Of a DNA stretch of 64,000 bases, positions 1 to 7,691 are shown piece by piece. The notes beneath the pieces are model-generated. The model was given only the letters and a program-made list of their open reading frames with translations. It was not told the origin of the DNA and ran no database searches. Numbering within the stretch: the first letter of the stretch is position 1; every line of letters starts with the position of its first letter. The stretch covers positions 248,001 to 312,000 of the forward strand of contig NZ_RMBX01000007.1 of NCBI RefSeq assembly GCF_003807585.1, given 5' to 3'. The translations under genes and the position numbers were made by a program. The stretch is from Chitinophaga barathri. GTDB lineage: Bacteria > Bacteroidota > Bacteroidia > Chitinophagales > Chitinophagaceae.

Positions 1-383
1 TGCATGCCTTCATACTCTTTCATGGGGCTGCCGGTCTTGATGCTGGCCTTAACGGCTGCTTCGGCCTTATCCAGGTCCTGGGTGTACATGGCCATATTGC
101 TCTGCATCATGTAATAACCTGAACGGATCGGTTTGATGAGCAGTTTGGGGAAACGGATCTGGTTCAACAGGCGGCTGGCCGTTTCCACATCACCGGCTTC
201 CACCGCTTCCTGGATGAGGCGCATGGGGCCGAACAGGAAATGCGTTACGATACAGATCAGGGCCAGTACCAGTACAATGGAGGCTTCCCACCAGCCAAAG
301 GCAAAACCAAGGGCAATACCGCCTGCCAGGAGCAGGAAGCCCAGGGGGAGACGGTATTTGATAAATAAGTTAAATGCTTTCAT
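1..383 (-). CDS. Partial two-TM membrane protein with helical-repeat tail (C-terminus outside window)
   Basis: The reading frame opens with ATG at 383 and runs off the left edge, so only about the first 127 residues are visible. Residues about 10-50 form two closely spaced hydrophobic segments; the following part is alpha-helical, with an EAVEAGDVETA stretch and a second alanine-rich helix pair that resembles a TPR-like hairpin. Small two-TM plus TPR-like proteins of this kind are common and uncharacterised in Bacteroidota. No catalytic motif is seen. It is followed in the same direction by nothing within the window, and separated by about 100 nt from the convergently unrelated lipoprotein gene upstream. 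Function unknown. Confidence 0.7.
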   Translation of the reverse strand, partial: MKAFNLFIKYRLPLGFLLLAGGIALGFAFGWWEASIVLVLALICIVTHFLFGPMRLIQEAVEAGDVETASRLLNQIRFPKLLIKPIRSGYYMMQSNMAMYTQDLDKAEAAVKASIKTGSPMKEYEGM

Positions 384-486
384 AATAATTCTAAAAACGA
401 AGGGCAAAGATACAATAAGAAAAAAGGAAAAAACGGGGCAAAATATGCCAGCGCTTTTTCCTTTTACTGTTTGTTTGAATATTTTC

Positions 487-993
487 TTATTGCCTGCTGA
501 ATGAATATACTACATAAGCAGTTTTTCCTTCATAAGATACCGGCGCACGCCATGTCATGGAAGCGTTGTCCGCACTTTGCAGTTCCACGCGGTAGCCGTC
601 CGTTATGTTTTTAGCTTTTACCCCGTCCGCCAGCTCCTTGAACTGGATCATGATCACGCCGCCCTGGTTGAGGGTGCTCCATACGATGTTCTGCATGCCG
701 GTAGGGCAGTCTGTACTGGTGGAGGTAAGCGTGTAGGAACCGTAGCTGTTGCTGGGGAGTACCCAGTTGCTGCCCTGCAGGCAGTCCGGGGGGATATTGG
801 AAAATACCGTTTTGATCTTGGCCGTTGCCGGCAGACCGTCGTAGCTCACATTGTTCAGGGTCCATTTGCCTGTTGCGCTTTTGCGCATGCCGCTGGCCGT
901 AGGTGCGGAGGCTCCCTGTTGTGAAGCGCAGGCGCTGAACAACAGCATGGCTGCCGCGGATACCATAAACAGGCGGGTCAGTTGCTTTATCAT
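487..993 (-). CDS. Lipocalin-like outer-envelope lipoprotein
   Basis: A 168-residue protein with a classical lipoprotein signal: basic N-terminus, hydrophobic core and lipobox LFSAC with the lipidated cysteine at residue 22. The mature part begins with a low-complexity linker, then a beta-rich domain starting at GKWTLNNVSYDG, a signature of Bacteroidota 'lipocalin-like' small lipoproteins (Lipocalin_4/META-like). The fold is expected to be a small beta-barrel at the envelope; the ligand is unknown. The start at 993 is chosen because it gives the complete signal peptide. It appears to be monocistronic. The family call is by pattern only. Confidence 0.8.
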   Translation of the reverse strand: MIKQLTRLFMVSAAAMLLFSACASQQGASAPTASGMRKSATGKWTLNNVSYDGLPATAKIKTVFSNIPPDCLQGSNWVLPSNSYGSYTLTSTSTDCPTGMQNIVWSTLNQGGVIMIQFKELADGVKAKNITDGYRVELQSADNASMTWRAPVSYEGKTAYVVYSFSRQ

Positions 994-1444
994 TTTTTGG
1001 ATGTTTAGTGCATAGGTAACAAATTTCCGGCCAAAAGTGTTGCATATAAAATGAGAATGGGCACACGCGAGGTGTGCCCTTTGGGGAACAATGTGATGTT
1101 ATGGGTAATAAAATTTTGGGGCTACCTGCTGCAGGTATATAAAACAGTGGACCTTTTTATAACATTCCGCGATGAATTGTATGATGTCGTTATTTGTTTG
1201 ACGGGATACCCCTGTTATTGTATTCACTGGTGTGTGGGTATTAACACGCATGGTTCAAATTAAAAATGGTTTCCGTTTATCGCTGCCGGTTCCGTTTTAT
1301 TCTCATGATATTTCCGTTCCTGTTACGGTACAAAATTGGGGAACTTAATGCTGGTGCACAATCACATAACGATGTGGTTTGCAACGGAGCGACGGGGGAT
1401 GACCGGTAAGCCGGGCGGGTGAGTGGAGGGAACAAGATGCCGTA
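994..1444. other. Intergenic stretch with one hairpin
   Basis: No convincing gene lies here. The only clear structure is an 8-bp perfect hairpin (arms 1059-1066 and 1072-1079, GGGCACAC/GTGTGCCC) lying upstream of the lipoprotein gene; it is followed by only three T on the plus strand and by an ATTCTCATTTTA stretch on the minus strand, so it could be a weak terminator for minus-strand transcription coming from the two-component genes. The rest is moderately AT-rich with no TAnnTTTG element that I could find. Confidence 0.45.
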
Positions 1445-2077
1445 TTATACCAGTTTGTCCCTGAAAGCCTTTGCTACTGCTTCTGATTTGGAATTGACGT
1501 GTAGTTTTTCGTAAATCTTTTTGATGTGGGAGCGCACAGTGTCTATGGAGATGAATATTTCCGAAGCGATCATTTTGTAGCTATACCCGTTCACAAGCAG
1601 TTGCAATACTTCTTTTTCACGTTCTGAAAGATTGTACAGTTCATTGCGGTCAGTGGGCTGGCGGGCAAACAGGTGCAGCACCTGCCGGGCGATGGAAGAG
1701 GTCATGGGCGCGCCGCCGTCGTATACATCCTGGATGTAGTCAAGCAGTTTTTCGGGGGGCGTTTTTTTGAGAAGATAGCCGTCCGCCCCCGCTTTGATGG
1801 CTTCAAACACATGTTGATTGTCGTCAAACACGGTGAGCATAAGGATAGGAAGCTGGGGGTACTGGCCGCGGACAATGCGGAGGCCTTCTATGCCGTTGGT
1901 GCCGGGCATATCAATGTCCATCAGGATCACGTCGGGAAGAAGTTCGCTGGTCTGCTGCAAAATGTGGTCGCAGTTTTTGAATGCGCCGCATACTACAAAA
2001 TTCTGTACTCCGTCGATCAGTAATGTTAAGTTCTCCCGCAGTTTAGTGTTGTCTTCATATAACACGATTCGGATCAT
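1445..2077 (-). CDS. NarL/FixJ-type response regulator
   Basis: A 210-residue two-domain regulator. Residues 1-120 are a receiver domain with the acidic pocket (YEDN near the N-terminus), the phosphoacceptor Asp54 in LMDIDMPG and the conserved Lys in YLLKKTPPEKL. Residues about 145-210 are a LuxR-type helix-turn-helix (LSEREKEVLQLL, then SIDTVRSHIKKIYEKL). It lies directly downstream of the sensor kinase gene, which it must partner. The ATG at 2077 starts the canonical receiver (MIRIVLYEDN); a GTG at 2134, five bases after the kinase stop codon, would add 19 unlikely residues but is the better coupled start, so the start is not certain. It probably binds DNA as a phosphorylated dimer. Confidence 0.9.
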   Translation of the reverse strand: MIRIVLYEDNTKLRENLTLLIDGVQNFVVCGAFKNCDHILQQTSELLPDVILMDIDMPGTNGIEGLRIVRGQYPQLPILMLTVFDDNQHVFEAIKAGADGYLLKKTPPEKLLDYIQDVYDGGAPMTSSIARQVLHLFARQPTDRNELYNLSEREKEVLQLLVNGYSYKMIASEIFISIDTVRSHIKKIYEKLHVNSKSEAVAKAFRDKLV

Positions 2078-2138
2078 ATCCAGGTGTTGTTGTGCTTCAT
2101 AAAGGTAAGCCGCCGCCGGCATCCCGTCAATCACATGC

Positions 2139-5100
2139 TTATGTGGTAGGGAACATCAGTGTGATCACCGTTCCTTTCCCGATCTGCGACTGTATGCTCA
2201 GCTGCCCGCCCATCCGGTAAGCCCTGCGCTGCATATTCATCAGCCCGTCCCCTTCCCCGGCCTCATTGACATTAAACCCGATGCCATTGTCCTGCACACG
2301 CAGTACCAGCTGGCCTTTGCGCAATTGTATGCGAATGTCCGTGAAGGTGCAATGGGCGTATTTGGCAATGTTCGTAATGGTTTCCTTGTAGATCATAAAG
2401 AAGTCGTGGCGGCTTTCCAGCTTCAGCTTGCGGCTGTATATCTTTTCGTCTATGGAAAAGGTGAACCCGATCTGCCGGGCTTCCAGCATACTGGTGGTGA
2501 ACTCGCGCATACGGGCTATCACGCGCGGAGTGCTGTCATTCAACGGATTGATGCTCCATACGATATCGTCCATGCTTTCCATCATACGCGTGGTGCTTTC
2601 CCCGATCTTAACCAGGAAGTCCTGCGTTTTGCTCATATCCTCCTGTACTGCATTGCGGCGGGCCATGCTGCTCATGATGTTGATAGACGTGAGCGTGGAG
2701 CCCATATCGTCGTGCAGGTCGCGCGCAATGCGGCGGCGCACCTGTTCGGTGGCCAGCAGGCGGTTCACTCTCAGGCGGTGTATCACGTAGATGAGCCCGC
2801 CGGTCAGCAGCGCCAGCACACCGTAAAACCATCCCTTCTGCCATACCGGCTTCTGGATGAGGATCGTCATGGTGGTGATATTTTTGGTAGCCAGCCCCTC
2901 GCCGTTCTCGCAATACACACGGAAAGTGTAATTGCCGGGGGAAAGATTGCTGTAATTCACATACTGCCTTTTATTAGCCCTTATCCATTGGTTGTCGATC
3001 CCGTCCAGCCGGTAATAATAAGTCAGGTTGTCCTGCTCCAGGTAAGCCAGCGATGTGTAGCCGATGGTAAAGGTGCAGTTCTTGTATTGCAGCACCATAC
3101 TGGGAATGCCGTCCGCCACCATGGGGCTGTAGGACGGTTGCACGTCTTCTCCTGTTTTGAAAAAGTGAATGCGTACATCCGGCGGTCTTTCCGGCTCGAG
3201 CAGGCTGTCCGGGTAAAAGGTGATCATGCTTTTGGTGGAGCCGAATACCACATGGCCGCTGCGCAGCCTGCAGGTGGTGGGCAACTGGAATGTCTCGTCC
3301 GCCACGCCGTAGTTGCGGCCGTAATGCACCACTTTACGGTTGACCAGATTTACTTTGCCGGCGCTGAAGTTCGTGGTGAAAAACACGGCCTGGTTATTCA
3401 CCGGCAGCACATTGGTAATGATATGCACGGGCAGGCCATGCTCTTCGGTGATCGTGTTCAGTACTTTACCGGTGGTGATATCCAGCAGGGAAATGCCCCC
3501 GCTCGCGATCACCAGCCTGTCCGCGCCCATCGGGCTGATGTTCCGGATGTTGTTCCCTGGCAGCGGGTGCCGCGACTCGTTCACCGCGTAACGCTGCAGG
3601 ATGCGGCCGGCGGTATCCATCTTTAGCAGGCCGTGTCCGGAGGTGCCTACCCAGATGTTATGATGCCGGTCCGCATGAAGGTCCTGGATATGCTGCCACA
3701 GAAAACGGCCCTGCCGGTACAGGCCGTCCGTCCAGGTACGGATGGTGTTGTGTTTATAATTCCATTTGGCCAGTATGCCCCATTGCGTGCCCAGCCAGAG
3801 ATTCCCGTCGGGGTCCAGGGCGATGCTGCGCACGGTGCGGTTGTCCAGCGCGTCCAGCTTGCGGTATTCCACTTTCCAGCCGGCGGGGTTCACCAGCAGG
3901 AGGTTGGCATGCTGGGCGCCGATCACCACCCGGCCGTCGGGCAACAGCTGCATGCACCAGAGCATGTTGTATTTAAAATCCGAAGGATGTTTGAGTTGTT
4001 TTTTGAGATGACTGAGCGTGCTGTCGTATATCAGCAGGCCCTGTCCCCAGCTGGTCACCCATACGTCTCCGTTCGGGTGCTGCCAGATGTCGGTAGCTTC
4101 CAGCAATGGCCAGGGGCGATTGTCTGTAGCGGGTTTGAAAGGTGTAGTGCGGAATTGTTGTTTGTTGTAATTGAAAATGAATATACCGTTACTCGTGCCT
4201 ATCCACATGTTCTGCATGTTATCTTCCTCGAGGCAGAACATATCTGTATAGTCCAGCCCATACCGGGCAAACTGGTCGCGGGCAAATTCCTGTGCGGTGC
4301 GGCCGTTATCGGAAAAGCGCCACAGTTTATCTCCTGCGCTCCATACGTTGCCCTGCTGGTCTTCCATCATAAAGGTAAGTGCGCCGATGTGCAGCAGGTC
4401 GCCGCTCAGCTTGCCGGAGAGGAGATCGTAGTGATGGAAGTCCGGGTGCTCGGCCTGGTAAGCCCAGGTGTTGATGTAAAGCCCCTGCCGGCTATCGCCG
4501 AAGAGGCGGGTGATATTTTTTTGCAGCCCCGGCACATCCAGGGCGGGGATATGATCCGGGTTGTAGCTGGCGGTATAGCAGGTTTTCTGCGAAAAATCCA
4601 GGAGGGCAAGGCCTTTGTCTGTACCAAGCCAGAACTGGTGCGTGACGGAATCTTCCGCCATGCTGCATACATTAAAGCCGCGGCAGTTGGTAAAGAGCCG
4701 GGAAAAAGGCACAAAGGCCCGGGCCTTTTCGTCCAGCAGGAAAGCGCCGTGTTCCGCGGTGCAGAGCCAGATGCGACCTCTGCTGTCCTGGAAGAACTGG
4801 GTGGCCCTCACGGCGGTGTTCTCATACCCGATCAGCGGTACTTTGTGTACTTCCTGTTTTATGTAATCGTAGGTGACGGCGCAGGTGCTGAACATCACCC
4901 AGAGGAGATTGTCTTTTGTTTCCAGTATAAATTTGGCTTCTTCCTGCGCGATGCCGGGTATTTCCAGGAAAGGGAAATATTCGAACTGCCGGCCGTCGTA
5001 ACGTTGCAGGCCACCGTCAGTGCCTACCCACATAAAACCTTTACGGTCCTGGTATACGGTATTCACGTAATTGCTGCGCAGCCCGTCTTCCACTGTGAGG

Positions 5101-5201
5101 CGGCTGTACAGGTGGCGCTGGGGCATGGCATGTGCTGCGTATAACTGGAGCACAAACAACATGATGGTAAAGCGGCAGATATCCTTAAGGGATGCTTGCA
5201 T
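2139..5201 (-). CDS. Ligand-sensing histidine kinase (two-component beta-propeller, Y_Y_Y, HisKA_3)
   Basis: A 1020-residue inner-membrane sensor. An N-terminal signal peptide (1-24) is followed by a long periplasmic region of repeated W(V/L)GT motifs (for example MWVGTDGG, LWLGTQWG, IWVGTSGHG), the two-domain beta-propeller typical of Bacteroidota hybrid/unorthodox sensors, then a Y_Y_Y immunoglobulin-like domain (around LTYYYRLDGIDNQW) and a single membrane span near residue 790. The cytoplasmic part has a HisKA_3 dimerisation helix with phospho-His830 in ARDLHDDMGSTL and an HATPase domain with N-box (TNIAKYA), G1 (DNGIGF) and GKGT motifs. No receiver or AraC domain is fused; the receiver is the separate regulator downstream, four bases or so away. 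ATG at 5201 was chosen because it restores the signal peptide; the frame stays open upstream to 5360. Confidence 0.92.
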   Translation of the reverse strand: MQASLKDICRFTIMLFVLQLYAAHAMPQRHLYSRLTVEDGLRSNYVNTVYQDRKGFMWVGTDGGLQRYDGRQFEYFPFLEIPGIAQEEAKFILETKDNLLWVMFSTCAVTYDYIKQEVHKVPLIGYENTAVRATQFFQDSRGRIWLCTAEHGAFLLDEKARAFVPFSRLFTNCRGFNVCSMAEDSVTHQFWLGTDKGLALLDFSQKTCYTASYNPDHIPALDVPGLQKNITRLFGDSRQGLYINTWAYQAEHPDFHHYDLLSGKLSGDLLHIGALTFMMEDQQGNVWSAGDKLWRFSDNGRTAQEFARDQFARYGLDYTDMFCLEEDNMQNMWIGTSNGIFIFNYNKQQFRTTPFKPATDNRPWPLLEATDIWQHPNGDVWVTSWGQGLLIYDSTLSHLKKQLKHPSDFKYNMLWCMQLLPDGRVVIGAQHANLLLVNPAGWKVEYRKLDALDNRTVRSIALDPDGNLWLGTQWGILAKWNYKHNTIRTWTDGLYRQGRFLWQHIQDLHADRHHNIWVGTSGHGLLKMDTAGRILQRYAVNESRHPLPGNNIRNISPMGADRLVIASGGISLLDITTGKVLNTITEEHGLPVHIITNVLPVNNQAVFFTTNFSAGKVNLVNRKVVHYGRNYGVADETFQLPTTCRLRSGHVVFGSTKSMITFYPDSLLEPERPPDVRIHFFKTGEDVQPSYSPMVADGIPSMVLQYKNCTFTIGYTSLAYLEQDNLTYYYRLDGIDNQWIRANKRQYVNYSNLSPGNYTFRVYCENGEGLATKNITTMTILIQKPVWQKGWFYGVLALLTGGLIYVIHRLRVNRLLATEQVRRRIARDLHDDMGSTLTSINIMSSMARRNAVQEDMSKTQDFLVKIGESTTRMMESMDDIVWSINPLNDSTPRVIARMREFTTSMLEARQIGFTFSIDEKIYSRKLKLESRHDFFMIYKETITNIAKYAHCTFTDIRIQLRKGQLVLRVQDNGIGFNVNEAGEGDGLMNMQRRAYRMGGQLSIQSQIGKGTVITLMFPTT

Positions 5202-5288
5202 AGTGAATTGATCCCTCAAAATTAAACGCTTTGATCGGTTATTCCGACAGCTCATCCGCCGAAATGGCGAATTCACATCTTTATGTGG

Positions 5289-5318
5289 TTGAAGTTCTGT
5301 ATGAGCTGTATACCTTTG
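5289..5318 (+). promoter_or_regulatory. Consensus Bacteroidota promoter, TTG-N19-TACCTTTG
   Basis: TTG at 5289-5291 is separated by exactly 19 bases from TACCTTTG at 5311-5318, matching the -33/-7 (TAnnTTTG) consensus of the Bacteroidota primary sigma factor. It points along the plus strand, away from the sensor kinase and into a stretch with no plus-strand gene, so it appears to drive the candidate small RNA that follows. Predicted start of transcription is about 5324-5326. Confidence 0.6.
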
Positions 5319-5324
5319 CTGTGA

Positions 5325-5572
5325 ACGGAAACCAGGATATTGGCCCCAAAAGATATTCAAGCCATTTACATTTACCGTGAAACCTGACTAGCTGTAAAGC
5401 CTGAGGGGGAAACTATGCTGTAACAGATAGGAGAGACCTCCCTTATGGGTGCGGGGCAGGGTATCTGCATCGGGTACCTGCACTCCGCGCATTTAAAAAG
5501 GAATTAAACTGCCTTATAGGAATATGCTGCTAATATAACGGGCGCGAGCTTCAGCTTGTGCCTTTTTCTTTT
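5325..5572 (+). ncRNA. Candidate structured small RNA, about 248 nt
   Basis: The stretch starts at a consensus promoter and ends at an intrinsic terminator, and contains no open frame of credible coding character. Local complementarity is visible: GCAGG/CCTGC with flanking GCGG/CCGC around 5450-5490 forms a long hairpin, GGAG/CTCC lies close together near 5430-5445, and a GTA...TAC helix nests inside the first. Such a unit could be a housekeeping RNA of the region (6S-like, by size) or a regulatory sRNA; I cannot match it to a known family by eye. It runs antisense-adjacent to the 5' leader of the sensor kinase, whose own promoter must lie near 5202-5320. The call rests on promoter, terminator and lack of ORF. 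Confidence 0.4.
5542..5572 (+). terminator. Intrinsic terminator of the candidate small RNA
   Basis: Nine-bp stem GCGCGAGCT (5542-5550) with AGCTTGTGC (5553-5561), two G-U wobbles, followed by CTTTTTCTTTT on the plus strand. On the minus strand there is no U-run, so it terminates only plus-strand transcription, for which no protein gene exists upstream. Confidence 0.55.
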
Positions 5573-5589
5573 ATGAGGTGAACAGGTTA

Positions 5590-5922
5590 TCAATCTCCGC
5601 CGCCGCCATCACCGCCACCACTATCACCGCCGCTGTCGCCTCCGCTGTCACTCCATCCGCCGTCCGCGCCGCCACCGCCTCCGCTGCCACCGTCGTAGCC
5701 ATCGAAACCTGAATGATGCGAATGCCCGAAATCTGATCCGCCATCTGCCCATAAACCACCCGAAGCGCCGAAAGAATCGTTGCCGGAATCCGCCCCGTTG
5801 CCGTAACGCCTGGCATTGCGGCGTGTCAGGTAAAGGATCACGATGAGGGCGATAGCGGGAAGAGCAAAGTAGATCAACGCAGTCGGCACAACAAAAAGGA
5901 TAGGAATCAACATCATAACCAT
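5590..5922 (-). CDS. Small membrane protein with Gly/Asp/Ser-rich tail
   Basis: A 110-residue protein. Residues 1-35 form one long or two short hydrophobic segments ending at a basic stop-transfer stretch (TRRNARRYG); the rest is extremely low in complexity, made of Gly, Asp, Ser and some His, ending in a run of GGDSGGDSGGGDGGGG type. This layout (TM plus glycine-rich tail) is typical of a recurrent Bacteroidota hypothetical family and resembles the C-terminal tails of TPM-domain proteins. The repeats make the C-terminus prone to length variation. No function is known. It is transcribed divergently from the sigma factor gene at 6018. Confidence 0.7.
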   Translation of the reverse strand: MVMMLIPILFVVPTALIYFALPAIALIVILYLTRRNARRYGNGADSGNDSFGASGGLWADGGSDFGHSHHSGFDGYDGGSGGGGGADGGWSDSGGDSGGDSGGGDGGGGD

Positions 5923-6017
5923 GAGTATCTATTTTTAAAGATAAACATTCTTTTCCCGCAGATTCGTTATTTTACAGGGAGGTTCCATATTCTAAAACCC
6001 AAGGATCATCATTATTC

Positions 6018-6608
6018 ATGCCGGGTACCTATGACCAAGGCGAGGACCTGACCCGTTACTGGGAGGCCGTTTTGCAAAACGATACACGAGCATATGCGCA
6101 CATCCACGGCCATTTGCACCCGGTCCTGTTCCGGTACGCGCTTGCCATGCTCAATGATGAAGACCTGGCGGAAGACGCGGTGCAGGAAGTGTTCATCCGT
6201 ATCTGGTACCGGAAAAAAGAGACCGGCCCCCTCCGCAACGTACGCGCTTTCTTTTTCACCGCGCTCAGGCGGCAGGCACTCAACCAGCTCAGGGGCGTCA
6301 GGTCCATGCAGATATTACACACAGAAGAGCCCGACATCGAATTTTCTCCCGAAGACATTATGATAGCCGCCGAACAGCAGACGGAGCAGCAGCTGAAACT
6401 CAGCCAGTACCTGAACCAGTTGCCCAAACGGCAAAAGGAAGTGATCTACCTCCGCTTTTACGAGGAGCTGACCTACCCGGAAATCGCGGAGATCATGAAG
6501 GTGAATTACCAGAGCGTGATCAACCTGGCGCATAAAGCCATTGCCCAGCTGAGAAATCTGATGGGGCAGGTACCGCTGTGGTGGCTGTTTTTCAGGGTAA
6601 TGACCTGA
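6018..6608 (+). CDS. ECF (FecI-type) RNA polymerase sigma factor
   Basis: A 196-residue sigma-70 family protein with region 2 (residues about 25-95; DLAEDAVQEVFIRIWYRK is the -10 recognition helix area) and region 4 (about 130-185; LPKRQKEVIYLRFYEELTYPEIAEIM then the HTH recognition helix). It is followed 70 bases later by its FecR partner and then by SusC and SusD, the standard Bacteroidota trans-envelope signalling cassette in which substrate binding at SusC releases the sigma factor to transcribe the transport genes. The start ATG at 6018 gives a usual-length protein. Confidence 0.93.
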   Translation: MPGTYDQGEDLTRYWEAVLQNDTRAYAHIHGHLHPVLFRYALAMLNDEDLAEDAVQEVFIRIWYRKKETGPLRNVRAFFFTALRRQALNQLRGVRSMQILHTEEPDIEFSPEDIMIAAEQQTEQQLKLSQYLNQLPKRQKEVIYLRFYEELTYPEIAEIMKVNYQSVINLAHKAIAQLRNLMGQVPLWWLFFRVMT

Positions 6609-6678
6609 TTTTTCAAAAAAACTTGACAAAAAGAGAGTATCAAACGGAATATATCGGTGTCTTCTATAAAAACACGTT

Positions 6679-7575
6679 ATGGAAGATCAGCCTTTACCGC
6701 AGGACCCCGGGAATACGCCCTTCCGTTTCCGCCGCCGGCAGGTGCCGGAAGCGCAGACGCAGGAAAGCTGGCGTAAGATCGAATCCCGGCTCAGCACCCG
6801 GCGCCCCGGCCTTATCCGCCGCAGGATCTGGAGGGCAATGGCCGCAGCGGTGGCGCTTCCTCTTTTGGCTTACGCTTCATATTTTATATATTGCCAACTC
6901 GTTTCCGGCGGAATGACTGAATACCGCACCGCTTACGGAGAGATCAGGCAGGTCTTGTTACCGGATAGTTCCCTCGTCTACCTTAATGCTAATTCTACCC
7001 TGCGCGTCCCTGAAGAATGGAACGCCGCGGAAAGCCGTGCCGTTTGGCTGGAAGGAGAAGCTTATTTCGAGATCACGAAAAAGCCCGGCGCGGGTAATGC
7101 ACGTTTTATCGTGCATGCCAAGGAGATTGATGTGGAAGTATTTGGAACGAAGTTTAATGTGAATATGCTCGGCGCGCGCACCACCGTATCCCTGAAAGAA
7201 GGTAAGGTGCAGCTCACGGCCAATGCCCCCATCAGCCAGGGCCCGAAAGTGATCATGATGAAACCCGGTGACGAAGTGCTGGTGGATAAAGACGCTTCGC
7301 AGCTGAAAGAAGCTGTGAATACAGAGCTGATCGCAGACTGGCGCAACCATCGTTATCATTTCGAAAATACATCCCTGGCCGATATATCCGCCATGATAAA
7401 GGCCAAATTCGGATATGAAGTTATCATCGCCGATCCCGAAATAAAACAGAAGTGGATCAGCGGCGATCTGTATGCTGAAAACATAGAACAACTGAGCAGG
7501 GCCCTTTCCCTGACAATGAACATCGAGATCGAGCAGAAGGACCAGCAGCTGATATTCTCCCTGAAGGAGCAATAG
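6679..7575 (+). CDS. FecR-type anti-sigma factor
   Basis: 298 residues: a short cytoplasmic N-terminus that would bind the sigma factor, a single TM span about residues 53-78, then a periplasmic FecR domain (from YRTAYGEIRQVLLPDSSLVYLN; the motif WLEGEAYFEI and EVFGTKFNVN are typical) and a C-terminal DUF4974-like domain (FENTSLADISAMIKAKFGYEV) that contacts the STN domain of the cognate SusC. The cytoplasmic part is shorter than in many homologues. Gene order sigma-FecR-SusC-SusD supports the role. Confidence 0.93.
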   Translation: MEDQPLPQDPGNTPFRFRRRQVPEAQTQESWRKIESRLSTRRPGLIRRRIWRAMAAAVALPLLAYASYFIYCQLVSGGMTEYRTAYGEIRQVLLPDSSLVYLNANSTLRVPEEWNAAESRAVWLEGEAYFEITKKPGAGNARFIVHAKEIDVEVFGTKFNVNMLGARTTVSLKEGKVQLTANAPISQGPKVIMMKPGDEVLVDKDASQLKEAVNTELIADWRNHRYHFENTSLADISAMIKAKFGYEVIIADPEIKQKWISGDLYAENIEQLSRALSLTMNIEIEQKDQQLIFSLKEQ

Positions 7576-7691
7576 CCGTCCATCAAAACAGTAAGGAACG
7601 AGAGAACTGACAGTCTTTGGAAAAAGTCTGAACGCCCGAATAATGTCAACCAAAATAAATTTTGTTTTACCCGCATTAAAATTCCCATATT

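Noticed and set aside
1051..1263. Plus-strand open frame of 70 codons in the 1 kb gap
   Set aside because: Biased to Cys, Val and Tyr with no domain and no promoter; it starts inside a hairpin. Looks like chance.
2325..3626. Long plus-strand frame of 433 codons
   Set aside because: Entirely antisense to the sensor kinase gene, His/Val-rich shadow of a GC-rich coding frame.
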